Made by a program: the position numbers and the translations under genes. Below the pieces are notes generated by a model, which was given only the letters and a program-made list of their open reading frames with translations, ran no database searches and was not told the origin of the DNA. From the NCBI GenBank assembly GCA_021234155.1, contig JAJEKV010000046.1, positions 638,280 to 702,279 on the forward strand: a stretch of DNA of 64,000 bases, written 5' to 3'. Source of the stretch: Isoetes taiwanensis. Taxonomy: Eukaryota > Streptophyta > Lycopodiopsida > Isoetales > Isoetaceae. Shown here one piece after another: positions 9,127 to 20,596 of this stretch (its first letter is position 1; the number at the start of each line of letters is the position of its first letter).

Positions 9127-11510
9127 TGGCCAAAGATAGAGAAGAGGAGTACATCCCAAGCTTCTTTTTAATTCTAGTAACTATTGGCTCCCATAAACCT
9201 CGGAGGGAGGAATTCATGGCTAGGGGAATCCCAAGGATTGATGTACCAGCACCTCTGTTTAAGATTTTTATCCCCTCAGTACGCTTTCCCTGTGTTCAGA
9301 ATTATTGCACATTTATTTTTGTTTAGCATGACCCGATATGTATCCAAACCTATCCATCATCTTGAGAAAGTTTGGAAGGCTATTGTCTTCCCCGCTTAAG
9401 AAAAACAAAGGTGTCATCAAAGATATTGCATCGGGGAGAAGGCACCTTGATCACCGTGTAGTTGTAGACAATTGATTTCCTCTTTGCTTTGCATATGGAT
9501 TACCAATTTAGTGACCATCTCTCTCACAATTAGAAAAAGGTATGGAGCTAGGGGACATCCCCGCCTCACACCTCTTCTACATGAGAATTGTTCAAGAGGG
9601 ATTGCCATTTATAATAAGTGCGATGAGGCCATGACATTAAAACCAAACACTTTCTCGGTATACATTTGCAGATAAACCCAAGTGATCCATTGCCTTTTCT
9701 AGGAATTGCCAACCGATTGTGTCATATGCTCGCTTTTGAAGTCTAGCTTGAGAAGCATGCAATTCTGACCGACAAAATTTTGTTCCAAAGAAGTCCTTCG
9801 ATGCACCAATATAGTTATCAAGAATATTCCTCCTCGGGCAAGAAAGCGTGACTCGGCAGATTGATGACTCTCATTAGGCTAATCTTTAACCTGTTAGCCA
9901 AGATTTTTGCCAACAACTTGTATGTTGTGTTGGTAAGAGAAATTGGTCTCCAATCACCAAAATTTGCAGGGTTCTCTACTTTTGGGATTAGAGTAATGTG
10001 ACCTGCATTTATTGCCGGGTGCAGGTACTTGGCTCTCCATGCTCCCTGGATAAACAAGATAAAGTCTTCCTTTATCAAATCCCAAAACTCCATGTAGAAT
10101 TCTGGCTGTAGTCCATCCGGGCCTGGACTCTTTCCATGTGCCATTGATTGAAGTGTCTCCTTAATCTCTTTTTCTTCAGGAGCTATGAGCATGTCTTCTT
10201 CCTCAATTTGTGGTCCTTTTGGAATTTCTGCAAAGAATTCATCTATTTCTTTCTCTTCTATGTCAGAATCAAGTAAACATTTTTATATTCATTGAGAAAG
10301 AAATTCGATTTCGGGATTGGCTGTGGAGAATACTGCCATCATCCTTTGACCTAATAATTCCATTATTCAATCCTATTCTTGGCCACTCAAAAAGAAGGCG
10401 ACCCTCGTGATCATCCATCTCATTGATATATTTACATTTACTTCTAATTGCAAGACTTCTTGTCTCATTCTCCTCAATGCATTTGACTTTTGATTCCAAC
10501 TCAAACTCCTTTTCTTGCCGTGCTATATTGTCCTTATCCTGAAAAAGATTTTTCGTTATTTCTCTCATTGCTTCATAGACCTCTTGTTTTTCTTTCCTTT
10601 TTTTTGCATTCCACTCTTTTCCCATGCCTTAATACATCCTTTGATCTGTTTAATCCTATTGACAAACATGTTCATGGAGCCAGATAAAAGAATTTTCGGT
10701 AACTGCTTGTAAAACTCAGAGAAGGCCTCACAAAAACTTTTATTATGCAGCAGTCCAGTGTTGAATTTGAATGCCCATGTTATCACCTCCTTTCTTTGGC
10801 TGAGCCATATCACTTAAAAACTGAGGAAAATGGTCTGAGATTGAGTTTCCAATGTCACATGATGTAATTAGATTATCCCAATTCTCCAAATCTGAGTTCC
10901 ACAAATAAAACATGTCCAAGAGACAATATGTCCTTTGATCTCCTTTCCTTTTGCTTGACCATGAGTATTTGCTTGTTGAGGATGGAGGGAGATATACAAA
11001 GTTTGTCATCAGAGTATCCCATGCCTTCCTCTCACCTTTGGACATGTTTAATTGTTTTCCAAGTTTTTGTTCCCAGGTGGGTATATTATTAAAGTCTCCT
11101 GCCAGCAACCAATTCTTGATTTGATGACCTAGGATCCAATTATTAATTTGGATCCACTGTTCTTCCCTTTCAGCAGAATCAGTGGAGGCATAGACATTAA
11201 TGATACCAATGGTGTCTTTCCCTTTCTGTAATACTGCTACAGTCCACCTGCCCCCTGGGTGACAATATTTTTCTAAACAGGCATACCCTTGCCAAACCAT
11301 GCAGATTCCCCCTTTGGTCCCATTTGCTGTGGACCAAACTGATTCTCCATTTGGCATGATCCACTGTCCAAGGTTTGCTGACTCAAAGGCAAGTAGTCTG
11401 TGCTCTTGGAGTAGAATAATGTCTGCCTTCATCTCTTTTAAAGCTATTAAGGCTCTTTTTCTCTTGAGGGGGCCTTTGATTCCTCTCATGTTCCATGTGG
11501 TTATCTTCAT
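9127..11510 (-). CDS. LINE ORF2, copy B (complete endonuclease, truncated RT)
   Basis: This is the best endonuclease in the window. 11,510-10,743 is open for 255 residues with TWNMRG, LQEHRL, NVYAS, GDFNNIPTWEQ and ISDHFPQ, which are the Asn, Glu, Asp/Asn and terminal Asp-His motifs of the APE-like family. The frame then shifts into a connector (10,625-10,269) and the RT (10,192-9,818, KSPGPDGLQPEFY ... FGDWRPISLTNT). The GVRRGCPLAPYLF part reads at about 9,600-9,540. Past the catalytic YADD region the sequence continues in homology to 9,127, where it ends within the RT C-terminal segment. The missing C-terminal domain makes autonomous activity unlikely. Confidence 0.75.
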
Positions 11511-13941
11511 TGTGCCTCGATCTTCTTTCCTCCTTGACTTCTTAAGTTAAGAGCAGGGCTGTTTTCAGTGAATTGAACCTTCCTGATACCTTTTTTCCTT
11601 GGACCAGGGGTGTAGAATTTTTCACCTATTCCTTCATCTTGGACTGAGCTGGCTGCTATGTTGGTATCCATGTGTGGTACCTCTGGGCTTATTGGTCTGT
11701 TGACCTGTTCCAGATTGTCAACTACCAGGCCATGATTTCCATGTTGAGTTTTTGTACCACCGCCGCCAGGATTTTCGTGAGCCAAAATTACCCAGTTTTC
11801 CTCCGGTGTGGTGTATAGAAATTATCATTACCTTCCTCTGTCTCCTTTTCCTCAGTCAAATTTTGTGATAATGGGCTTATTGGCCTGTTGGGAGACCCAA
11901 CTACCAGGCCATCATCATCTCTTTGTTGGCATTCCAAAACCTGGCATTGTGGACTATCAGGAGAATTGGATGATCTTCTCACATTGTCACCTGGAGTGAA
12001 GAATTGGGCCAGAGGGCTTATTGGTCTACTGCTCAAGTCAGTTACCAGGCCTACTGGTTGCATGAAATTTGGTTGAGAATTATTAACCACATTTTGGCCA
12101 TTTGGACTTACAAGACCGTTGGTTAAGTTCTCGATTAATGAAATTTGAATTTTTAATTCTTCAGTTCCTTCCCCAGAGTCTCCAGATTCCCCTTCATAAT
12201 TCATGGGAGATGTAGTGAAAAATTTATATGGGATTTGTCCCTTCCCTTGGGTTGCCAGTGTAGCAGGAGTCTCAGGTACTACTTCATTGTCTTCTTTGTC
12301 TTCTTTGTCCATTTCTTCTTGCTTTTCCATTAACTGCAATAGGATATCATGCATCTTTTGACTGGTGTCCAGCTGGGTACATTCATTAAGTTTAGGTGAT
12401 GCAAAGTCAATCCTCTTGGCAGGACTTGAGGTCATCCCCAATGGATGAGGGTTCACCTTTAAATATCCTTGTCCCCCCTGCTGAGACATCAGAATCAGAA
12501 GATTCCGGGTAGGTATTGACAGGAGGGATGTCTGTCTCACTTATGACAAGTTTGTTATTTCTTAATAAATGAGTTGGAGTTATGACCATACAGTCAGGCT
12601 GGACCAGGTCTTTCTCTTTCCTGGAATCCTTTTGATTTTCAGTCGAGTTGACCAAGACTTTGACTTTCTCCACCATTTTATCATGTTTTTGTTTCTCCCT
12701 CCATTCTATAAGCATGACCATCTCCTTACCTTTTTGGGCTTCCTTCTGTTTCCTCTCCTTGGCCTTCAACTTCCTTGCCTTTTTATAGGCACTCCCATTT
12801 TTATTTTTCTTTTTTTTACTTCTTCATCAACCATCCTTCAACGCCTTTGGTGGGAATGATTTTTCTGTAGTTGTTTTATCTTGGGTTCCTGATTGTTTTT
12901 TTAGGTACCCAAGTTCCTTGACAAACTCCCCTCCATGTAGCCCTCGAGACCACAAATAGAGCATGGAATGGGGAGTCCATTCCATGTCAATTTCAGAGTT
13001 TTATTCCCAAGTCATGATATCCTCGACTCCCTCGGAATATCTTTTAAGATCCAATCCCAGCAAATAACTCCTTAAAAATATCTTCGTGCCAGTATACCGG
13101 GCTGAGACCTTGTATAGAGCATGAAGCCTGATGAAATAATTGTTGCAAATCATTTGGATCAAACTTGGCATTCCACTTCGGAAAATAAAATTAAATTTGT
13201 TCTAAAAATGGTGCCTTGTTTCAATAGGAATTGCACCATTGTGCATTCCCACACCTCACCACAAAGAAGGGAAAATCGAGCCGAACATGCTTCTAATATC
13301 CACATTCTTTCCCATTTTGACTAGCTCAGCCCTGATTGGGAGAGTTTTTACCCCTCATGACGAATACATCCTATGGCAGCTTTGGTTTCCAATTCCTTAA
13401 GTCTATTTGGGACGTATTGGTATTTTAGTGAGGGAATACCTTGAAACTCATGTTTGATTTTTCGTTCTTGCTTCTGCAACATTCTTCTTTGTTCTTGGTT
13501 GATCTCGCCTGTATGGGTTGCACCAGCTGGCTCTCTGATTTGAACCGATGCATCGACGAGATCTTGTCCTTACTCCCGCCCCTCCGCCATGCTTGGTATC
13601 AACCGCCGCCACGACAAAAGAAAGAGTTCTCGAAGTTTCCTTTTCCTTCCCCACCAATGTCTGTAGCATGTCGATGATTTGGGTCTGCATAGATTGTGCC
13701 AACTGACCAAAAAGGACGGCCATCCTTTTCCCTAGATCCGGGTTTGCACACCCAGGGTTCCCAAAAGTACCCTCGAACCGTGTTCTCCTCACCACCCCGC
13801 TTTTATTTCCTCGCCTCATTCCCACGATTATCTCACACCCCATGTACTGTGATCAATCCCTTTACCTTCTCATGGTAACTGTTTCCCTACCACCGCTCTT
13901 TCCATCTCGATGGCTCGTCTTGACTTAATCGATGGGTCCAT
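11507..13941 (-). CDS. LINE ORF1, copy B
   Basis: The start corresponds to the ATG at 13,941-13,939 (a MDPS-like start in copy A). The 5' half, which covers DUF4283, is broken by many small indels: only 13,843-13,448 reads openly there, and a stretch near 13,020-13,045 has lost about 90 bp. The C-terminal acidic part is well preserved (12,769-12,407 and 12,540-11,788, then 11,785-11,507) and contains all three GLV...RPISP...(F/Y)TP repeats. The stop at 11,507 overlaps the ORF2 start in an ATGA, as in copies A and C. Given the error pattern, I would not call this ORF dead on its frameshifts alone. Confidence 0.7.
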
Positions 13942-13991
13942 GCTACCCTACCAGGTTCATCGCTCACATGGCGCCTGCTTAGCGCCCTCCT

Positions 13992-14381
13992 TCAATGCCT
14001 CTCAATTTGGTGAATTTCTACAAATGGAACATCAGGCATTTTCGACCCTTTGTCATGAAGCAATTAGTTAGTATAAATATGTAAACCACTACGACATGAA
14101 GCATAATCGTGATCTTGCACATGATTGCCGGTGAAAGGCAATAAACGTAAAAAAGTCAGGGTCGATAAATACACCGGTAGCCACCGCTCGTTAAGCTCAT
14201 GGCGGTAGCTATGGCGACGAATATGGCGGGAACCTGTGTCTTTCCCATTTTCATTCTCCAAGCCTCGCGGGTTCATCCTTTCCCGGCTGGCCTCGCCTTT
14301 GCACATTTTAAGCAAGCCCACAAGTCGGTCCTCTCAATAATCTCCTTCTCATTCGACCTAAATTTTTCATCTCGCCGCATT
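13992..14381 (+). promoter_or_regulatory. Upstream region of PB1 copy C, between divergent LINE and PB1 starts
   Basis: About 440 bp separate the LINE ORF1 start (13,941, minus) from the PB1 start (14,382, plus). A TATA-like TATAAATA lies at 14,072-14,079 on the plus strand, repeated in copy D at 23,231-23,238. In copy E the same spot reads 'tctaaata'. Several ATGs follow within 'atggcggtagctatggcgac' near 14,199, so a long leader with upstream ATGs or a leader intron is possible. The promoter role is inferred from position and the TATA-like sequence only. Confidence 0.4.
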
Positions 14382-16993
14382 ACGGCTTTCTTAGAGGATG
14401 AGATTTCTTTCAAGTCGGGTGACTCTTCTTCCAGTGGTAAGATCAAATTTTTATGCAGTTTTGGTGACAAAATCATGGCCCGTCCTACAGATAATCAGCT
14501 TCGATACATGGGAGGTGAGACTCGTATTCTGGCCGTGGGGCGAAATATTTCCTACTTGGAATTAATGGAGAAGCTTGTCAATCTCTGGGCAGTGATCATA
14601 TAAGTGTCAAATATCAGTTGTCGAGGAAGACTTGGATGCACTAGTGTCACCGATTTTACGCATGATGATATTGAAATAATGATGGAAGAATAACGAAAAG
14701 GTTAGAAGCAATAGATGTCTCTCAAAGGTTGAGGCTTTTTATGTTTCCATCAGACAAGAAAGTTCTGTCTAATGATGCTATGGAAAAAGCAAGGGCTCTA
14801 GAATGCTAAAGAGCAGGCAAAGGATGTGGAAACTATTTCCCTGGGAGGTTCTTCTCTGAAGAAAGTGCAGAACTATCAGCCACCCGAAGCCGTAATATTT
14901 GATGGAGCAACAAGCTACTATACCGGCAGCGCCCTTGGCACCGTGTATGGTTGTAGGGAGGCATCAAGTTTTGTCTTCGCCTTGTTCTTCATATGTTCCC
15001 CAGAGTTGCTCGTGTCGGCCCTCTTATTGTCCGGGCATTCTGTTCCTCCATGTGCTGTAATTAAGCAGTTGTCATCTATGGCACTTGCATCCTCAGTTGC
15101 TGTGGGAAATTCAGCCCCTATTGTTTCTCCAATCCCATCCATTGTCCCTTCACTTGCTCCAGTAGTTAACCCAGCTTTGATGAATCAAGTTATTCCTCCA
15201 GTAGTGAATAATCCAGTTTTTGTAATGGCCAACCCCATGGTTTTTCCAATCCCAAATTGTTCCTTCCCTTGCTCCAAAGGGTTAATCCAAATTGTTGAAT
15301 CCTCGTTGTTCCTCTAGTAGGTAATACCCGTTTTTGGAATAGCAAATCCTGTTCTTCCCGTTAATCCACCGGGTGACTCCCCGGCCCCGCAGAGTTAATA
15401 CTCATGTTTCGAATTGTGAATCATGTTCTTTCTATTAATCCACTTTCTAGAATTGTGAATCCTGTTCTACCAGTGGTTAATAATCGAGTGGTGAATCCCC
15501 TCGCCAAGCTCAAGTAGTCCATTGGCTAATCCTATTCCTCCGCCGCAATGGTTAATCCCCGTAGCATCCGCTAATCCGCAGGTGAATCATGTTCCTCCAA
15601 AGCCGCAATGGTGAATCTCGTGGGCTTTCGGCTAATCCATTGGTTAATCCTCGCTGCTTCGCCATCTGTGTTCTATTCCACCAATGAATCCTCGCGGGCT
15701 TCAAGACTGCTGGTTAATCCCCGCTGTTTCCGCTATTCCGTGTTCTATTCCACCGCCATTAATAATCCGGTTTTGCAATGGTGAATCCCCGGCCATTTTC
15801 ATAGTCCATTGGTGAATCCTGTTCCTCCGCCAGAATCGTGAACTCGTGGCCTCTATTAGTCCATTGGTGAATCCCTGCTCCTCCGGGCCAAGTAGCAGAA
15901 TCCTCAGGGTTTCGCCAATCCATTGGTGAATCCCGTTGTTGCTTCCGCTTAATCCGTGTTCTCCGCCATCATCAATAATCCAAGCCGCAATGGTGAATCC
16001 TGTTATTCTTAATCCATTGTGAATCCAGCCTCCGGTTTGATTGGTAAATCCCCGCCGCTTCATGCCGCCTCCGGTTTCTCGGCAAGTGCCGGTGGTGAAT
16101 CTGTTCTTCAGTTAATCCAGTTTTAATTGTGAATCCTATTTCACCAAAGGGTTAATAATCCGGTTTTGCAATGGTGAATCCCGCATTTCGCCAATCCAAT
16201 GGCGAATCCTGCTCCAAGCCGCAGAATGGTGAATCCGGTTGTTCTGTTATTCCATTGGTGCCTCCAGTTTCAGATTGGAAATCCTGCTATTTTCCATTGG
16301 TGAATCCTTTGTTAAATTATGTTTCATAATGAAGAACGAAGTTCCTCTGTTGTTATTGCTCCCCGCAGTTCTATCACTCCAAAGAAAAGCACCCCGCTTG
16401 TTCCCGTTGCCCCTATGTTACAAATTCCTCTAGTGCGTGATAGAGCATCAACTTCTTATGTGCCAACAACTTATGTTCCAGCTTGCGTAAGACACCCAAG
16501 TGCATCTCAAGGGTGCATCTTTAAGGAAGTCTAGAGAGGAAGTGGTTGTAGTTTCATATCAAGATGTTCGCTTAGGCTTTGTGCAATGAATATGTCCTAA
16601 AGGGATTGATGCGCCATGATCCGGACTCCTCATCATTTACAAGGATGCTCGTGGTCCGACCTCAAGATTTACAAGGATGCTCGTGATCCGGACCTCAAGA
16701 TTTACAAGGTTTCCCACGCCGCGATCCGGTTCTTCACATGCGATTTCCACGCTCAGATCCGCTCGCACATTCTTCCTTTTCAAGAACCGAGGCCGAGGAT
16801 ATTGCGAGGGAGGCCTTTAGCTTGTAATGAAAAACGTGTGATCCATAGTGTCGCTCCAGCTTGCCCGTGTTTACTATCCCGAAGATTTCATGTCAAGATG
16901 TTCCCGCCCACCATTTTAAGGATAAAATTGCACCGTGATTGGATAGCTTTAAACAAAGATGGAAGACCTTTCACTAGTTTTCTTTTTAGGTAA
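14382..16993 (+). CDS. PB1-domain family gene copy C (frame-broken)
   Basis: The start codon position reads ACG here (ATG in copies D and E), followed by AFLEDEISFKSG. The PB1 N-terminal half is clean (GKIKFLCSFGDKIMARP ... QLRYMGGETRILAVG, to about 14,600). Frame shifts then appear at 14,595-14,700 before the OPCA segment and SLGGSSLKKV. The Asn-Pro-Val region (about 15,150-16,300) is recognisable but heavily disrupted, with 'ctg' read as 'ccg' or 'ctcg' and 'cag' lost. The conserved block and the EDIAREA-type tail are present (16,490-16,900), and the frame as written ends at 16,993 after KDGRPFTSFLF. Copy C keeps the four-serine stretch SGDSSSSGK that copy E lacks. Activity cannot be judged from this sequence. 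Confidence 0.7.
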
Positions 16994-17800
16994 TGGTTGA
17001 GGAACTTCTATGTCAGCCGCCGTTTTCCATATTCAAGATACCTTGACATTGGGTTTTCCAAATGTACCGTTGTTAGGTGATTTTGTTGAAGGTTTACCAT
17101 ATAAATAAACCGGCCATTTGTTTGTGAGAGAAAAGGGAAAAAAAAAAAAGCATGTAGCCGTTTTAAGATTTTAACCCGCAAAGAGGGTCTTTAAAAGTTG
17201 TCATGCATGTGTTGAAACTTTTGAAGGTGCATTGCATTGTGAGTTGCATTGGGTCCCCGCCGCTTTTTTCATTTGGTAATCCATATGGATTAATTCAGGT
17301 AATTTTTGTTATAAGTTAGTGTATAATTTTAGCATTTCTGAGCATTCCACTTTGGAAATTAGATAAGCTTGAACTACAAGAATAGCACGTCATAAGCATT
17401 CTCGATTGTTGACAGGGGTGAGGGGAGATCCCCCTACGTTTAGAAAAGTGACAAAGCAATTTTGTCACGCATTTCCCTCGGATGAGGATGATCTCGAAAG
17501 CAGCCATTTTGGCGCCTTGGAACAACTAATTTAAATTCATTGCATACTGCCGCTTCCCAGATGTAATAAAAAGGAGACAGAAGCTGAGATTTCATTCATA
17601 GAGGTCTCGCTGTGACAGGTGGAATAAAAAGGAAGTTAAGTTATGAAGGTATGGACATGTTGTGCATCGATTCTTTTAGACTTGATTCATACAGTCGATG
17701 AGGGTATCGATTGATTTTTGGGTTGCCCCTAGGGGGCAAACCCCGCTTGATGGGAGCAAGATATTCTAAGCATATGCTAGAATATGCCTAGAATATCATG
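16994..17800 (+). other. 3' flank of PB1 gene, unit 2
   Basis: Counterpart of 719-1,576. It has AATAAA in 'ccatataaataaaccgg' near 17,105, an A run near 17,140, and the palindromic block next to the LINE boundary at about 17,800. No gene was seen. Confidence 0.6.
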
Positions 17801-18978
17801 GCCAAAGATAGAGAAGACATCCCAAGCTTCTTTTTAATTCTAGTAACTATTGGCTCCCATAAACCTCGGAGGGAGGAATTCATGGCTAGGGGAATCCCAA
17901 GGATTGATGTACCAAAGACCTCTGCTTAAGATTTTTATCCCCCAGAGTACGCCAGCTTTCCCCACGGTTCAGAATTATTGCACATTTATTTTGTTTAGCA
18001 TGACCCCGTGATATGTATCCAAACCTATCCATCATCTTGAGAAAGTTTGGAAGGCTATTGTCTTCCCCGCTAAGAAAAACAAAGGTGTCATCAAAGATAT
18101 TGCATCGTGGAGAAGGCACCTTTTGATCACCGTGTAGTTGTAGACAATTGATTTCCTTTGCTTTGCATATGGATTACCAATTTAGTGACCATCTCGCCAC
18201 AATTAGAAAAAGGTATGGAGCTAGGGGACATCCCCGCTCTCACACCTCTTCTACATGAGAATTGTTCAAGAGGGGATTGCCATTTATAATAAGTGCGATG
18301 AGGCCATGACATTAAAACCAAACACTTTCTCGTATACATTTGCAGATAAACCCAAGTGATCCATTGCCTTTTCTAGGAATTGCCAACCCATTGTGTCATA
18401 TGCTCGCTTTGAAGTCTAGCTTGAGAAGCATGCAATTCTCGACCGATTTGTTCCAAATGAAGTCCTTCGTGATGCACCAATATAGTTATCAAGAATATTC
18501 CTCCTGAGGCAAGAAAGCAGACCGAGATGACTCTCATTAGGCTAATCTTTAACCTGTTAGCCAAGATTTTTGCCAACAACTTGTATGTTGTGTTGGTAAG
18601 AGAAATTGCTGAATCAGATCATAGTTTGAAGCAGTTGGGCTTCTCTCGGCGAGCAAGGGGAGAATTGGTCGATTACTTTCAAAATTTTCTCTTCATTTTC
18701 AGTTTTGCAAGAGGTTTTTTTTTTGAGCATTCACTTAACTTATCTCAGTTTGGAAAGCTTGTGCTAAGCTCCCCCAGTATTTTATCTAAACAGGAAGATT
18801 GGTTTTAATCATGTAGTACTGGTTAGATAGAAGAAGATGTTGAGAAAGGCAGATTAGTACAGAAATTATGGATATGAAATCTGATCTACATGAGATCTTT
18901 GTGCTTAAATTCTTTCTGGTCTATGTGAGACTTATGATGTAATTCTTCCTATCTTTTAATAAAAAATTTCTTACCTTC

Positions 18979-19014
<36 letters not shown>

Positions 19015-20596
19015 AGAAATTGGTCTCCAATCACCAAAATTTGCAGGGTTCTCTACTTTTGGGATTAGAGTAATGTGACATGCATTTATTGCCGGGTGCA
19101 GGTACTTGGCTCTCCATGCTCCCTGGATAAACAAGATAAAGTCTTCCTTTATCAAATCCCAAAACTCCATGTAGAATTCTGGTTGTAGTCCATCCGGGCC
19201 TGGACTCTTTCCATGTGCCATTGATTGAAGTGTCTCCTTAATCTCTTTTTCTTAAGGAGCTATGAGCATGTCTTCTTCCTCAATTTGTGGTCCTTTTGAA
19301 TTTCTCAAGAAAGAATTCATCTATTTCTTTCTCTTCTATGCCGGAACTGCTAAACAGATTTTTATATTCATTGAGAAAGAAATTCTGGATTTCAGATTGG
19401 CTATGGAGAATACTGCCATCATCCCCTTTGACCTGAATAATTCCATTATTCAGAATCCTATTCTTGGCCACTCTGAAAAAGAAGGCAGACCCTGCATCAT
19501 CCATCTCATTGATATATTTACATTTACTTCTAATTGCAAGACTTCTTGCCTCAGCCTCCTCAATGCATTTGACTTTTGATTCCAACTCAAACTCCTTTTC
19601 TTGTCAGGCTATATTGTCCTTATCCTGAAAAAGATTTTTCCTTATTTCTCTCATTGCTTCATAGACCTCTTGTTTTTCTTTCCTTTTTTTTGCATTCCAC
19701 TCTTTTCCCCATGCCTTAATCCATCCTTTGATCTGTTTAATCCTATTGACAAACATGTTCATGGAGCCAGATAAAGGAATTTTCGGTAACTGCTTGTAAA
19801 ACTCAGAGAAGGCCTCACAAAAACTTTTATTATGCAGCAGTCCAGTGTTGAATTTGAATGGGATGTTATCACCTCCTTTCTTTGGCTGAGCCATATCACT
19901 TAAAAACTGAGGAAAATGGTATGAGATTGAGTTTCCAATGTCACATGATGTAATTAGATTATCCCAATTCTCCAAATCTGAGTTCCACAAATAAAACCTG
20001 TCCAAGAGACAATATGTCCTTTGATCTCCTTTCCTTTTGTTTGACCATGAGTATTTGCTTGTTGAGGATGGAGGGAGATATACAAAGTTTGTCATCAGAG
20101 TATCCCATGCCTTCCTCTCACCCTTGGACATGTTTAATTGTTTTCCAAGTTTTTGTTCCCGTGTAGGTATATTATTAAAAGTCTCCTCGCCAAAGAACCA
20201 ATTCTTGATTTGATGACCTAGGATCCAATTATTAATTTGGATCCACATCGTTTTTCCCTTTCAGGACCGCGGGAGGCATAGACATTAATGATACCAATGG
20301 TGTCTTTTCCCTTCTCGTAACATCTTGCATCCACCCACGCTCGGGTGACAATATTTTTCTAAACAGGCATACCCTTGCCAAACCATGCAGATTCCCCCTT
20401 TGGTCCCATTTGCTGTGGACCAAACTGATTCTACATTTGGCATGATCCACTGTCCAAGGTTTGCTGACTCAAAGGCAAGTAGTCTGTGCTCTTGGAGTAG
20501 AATAATGTCTGCCTTCATCTCTTTTAAAGCTATTAAGGCTCTTTTTCTCTTGAGGGGGCCTTTGATTCCTCTCATGTTCCATGTGGTTATCTTCAT
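17801..20596 (-). pseudogene. LINE ORF2, copy C, interrupted by retrocopy
   Basis: The endonuclease starts at 20,596 (TWNMRGIKGPLKRKRALIAL, LQEHRL) and continues out of frame to 20,248-19,604, where NKRKGDQRTYCLLDRFYLWN and the terminal His region (ISYHFPQ) are readable. In this copy the catalytic Asp of the SDHFP motif reads Tyr (SYHFP). Copy D also reads SYHFP, while copy B keeps SDHFP. The RT fingers follow (19,221-19,020, KSPGPDGLQPEFY). The insertion at 18,609-19,012 then splits the RT, and YADD-region remnants lie at 18,119-17,886. The insertion and the Asp-to-Tyr change make this copy inactive whatever the read errors. Confidence 0.8.
18609..19012 (+). mobile_element. Poly(A)-tailed retrocopy inserted in LINE copy C
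   Basis: The 404-bp insert ends in an uninterrupted run of about 32 A and is flanked by a 10-bp target duplication AGAGAAATTG (18,599-18,608 and 19,013-19,022). An AATAAA lies about 20 bp before the poly(A), in 'cttttaataaaaaatttc'. These are marks of L1-mediated reverse transcription of a polyadenylated transcript, so it looks like the 3' end of an mRNA. I do not recognise the parent gene. The first part reads AESDHSLKQLGFSRRARGEL and onward on the plus strand, which may be the last codons of the parent. No pol III promoter boxes were seen, which argues against a SINE. Confidence 0.85.

Larger units (their letters stand above)
9127..13990 (-). mobile_element. L1-type LINE, copy B (3'-truncated)
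   Basis: Same element and same 3' truncation as copy A, with no retrocopy insertion. It keeps the complete endonuclease region that copy A lost. Stretches at about 9,900-10,200 and 10,700-12,800 match copy A almost perfectly. The ends (9,127-9,900, 10,250-10,450 and 12,800-13,990) carry dense changes at CAG/CTG positions. It lies head-to-head with PB1 copy C. Confidence 0.9.

Noticed and set aside
18609-19012. Retrocopy as a tRNA-derived SINE
   Set aside because: No A or B box was found near its 5' end, and an AATAAA precedes the poly(A), which fits an mRNA copy better.
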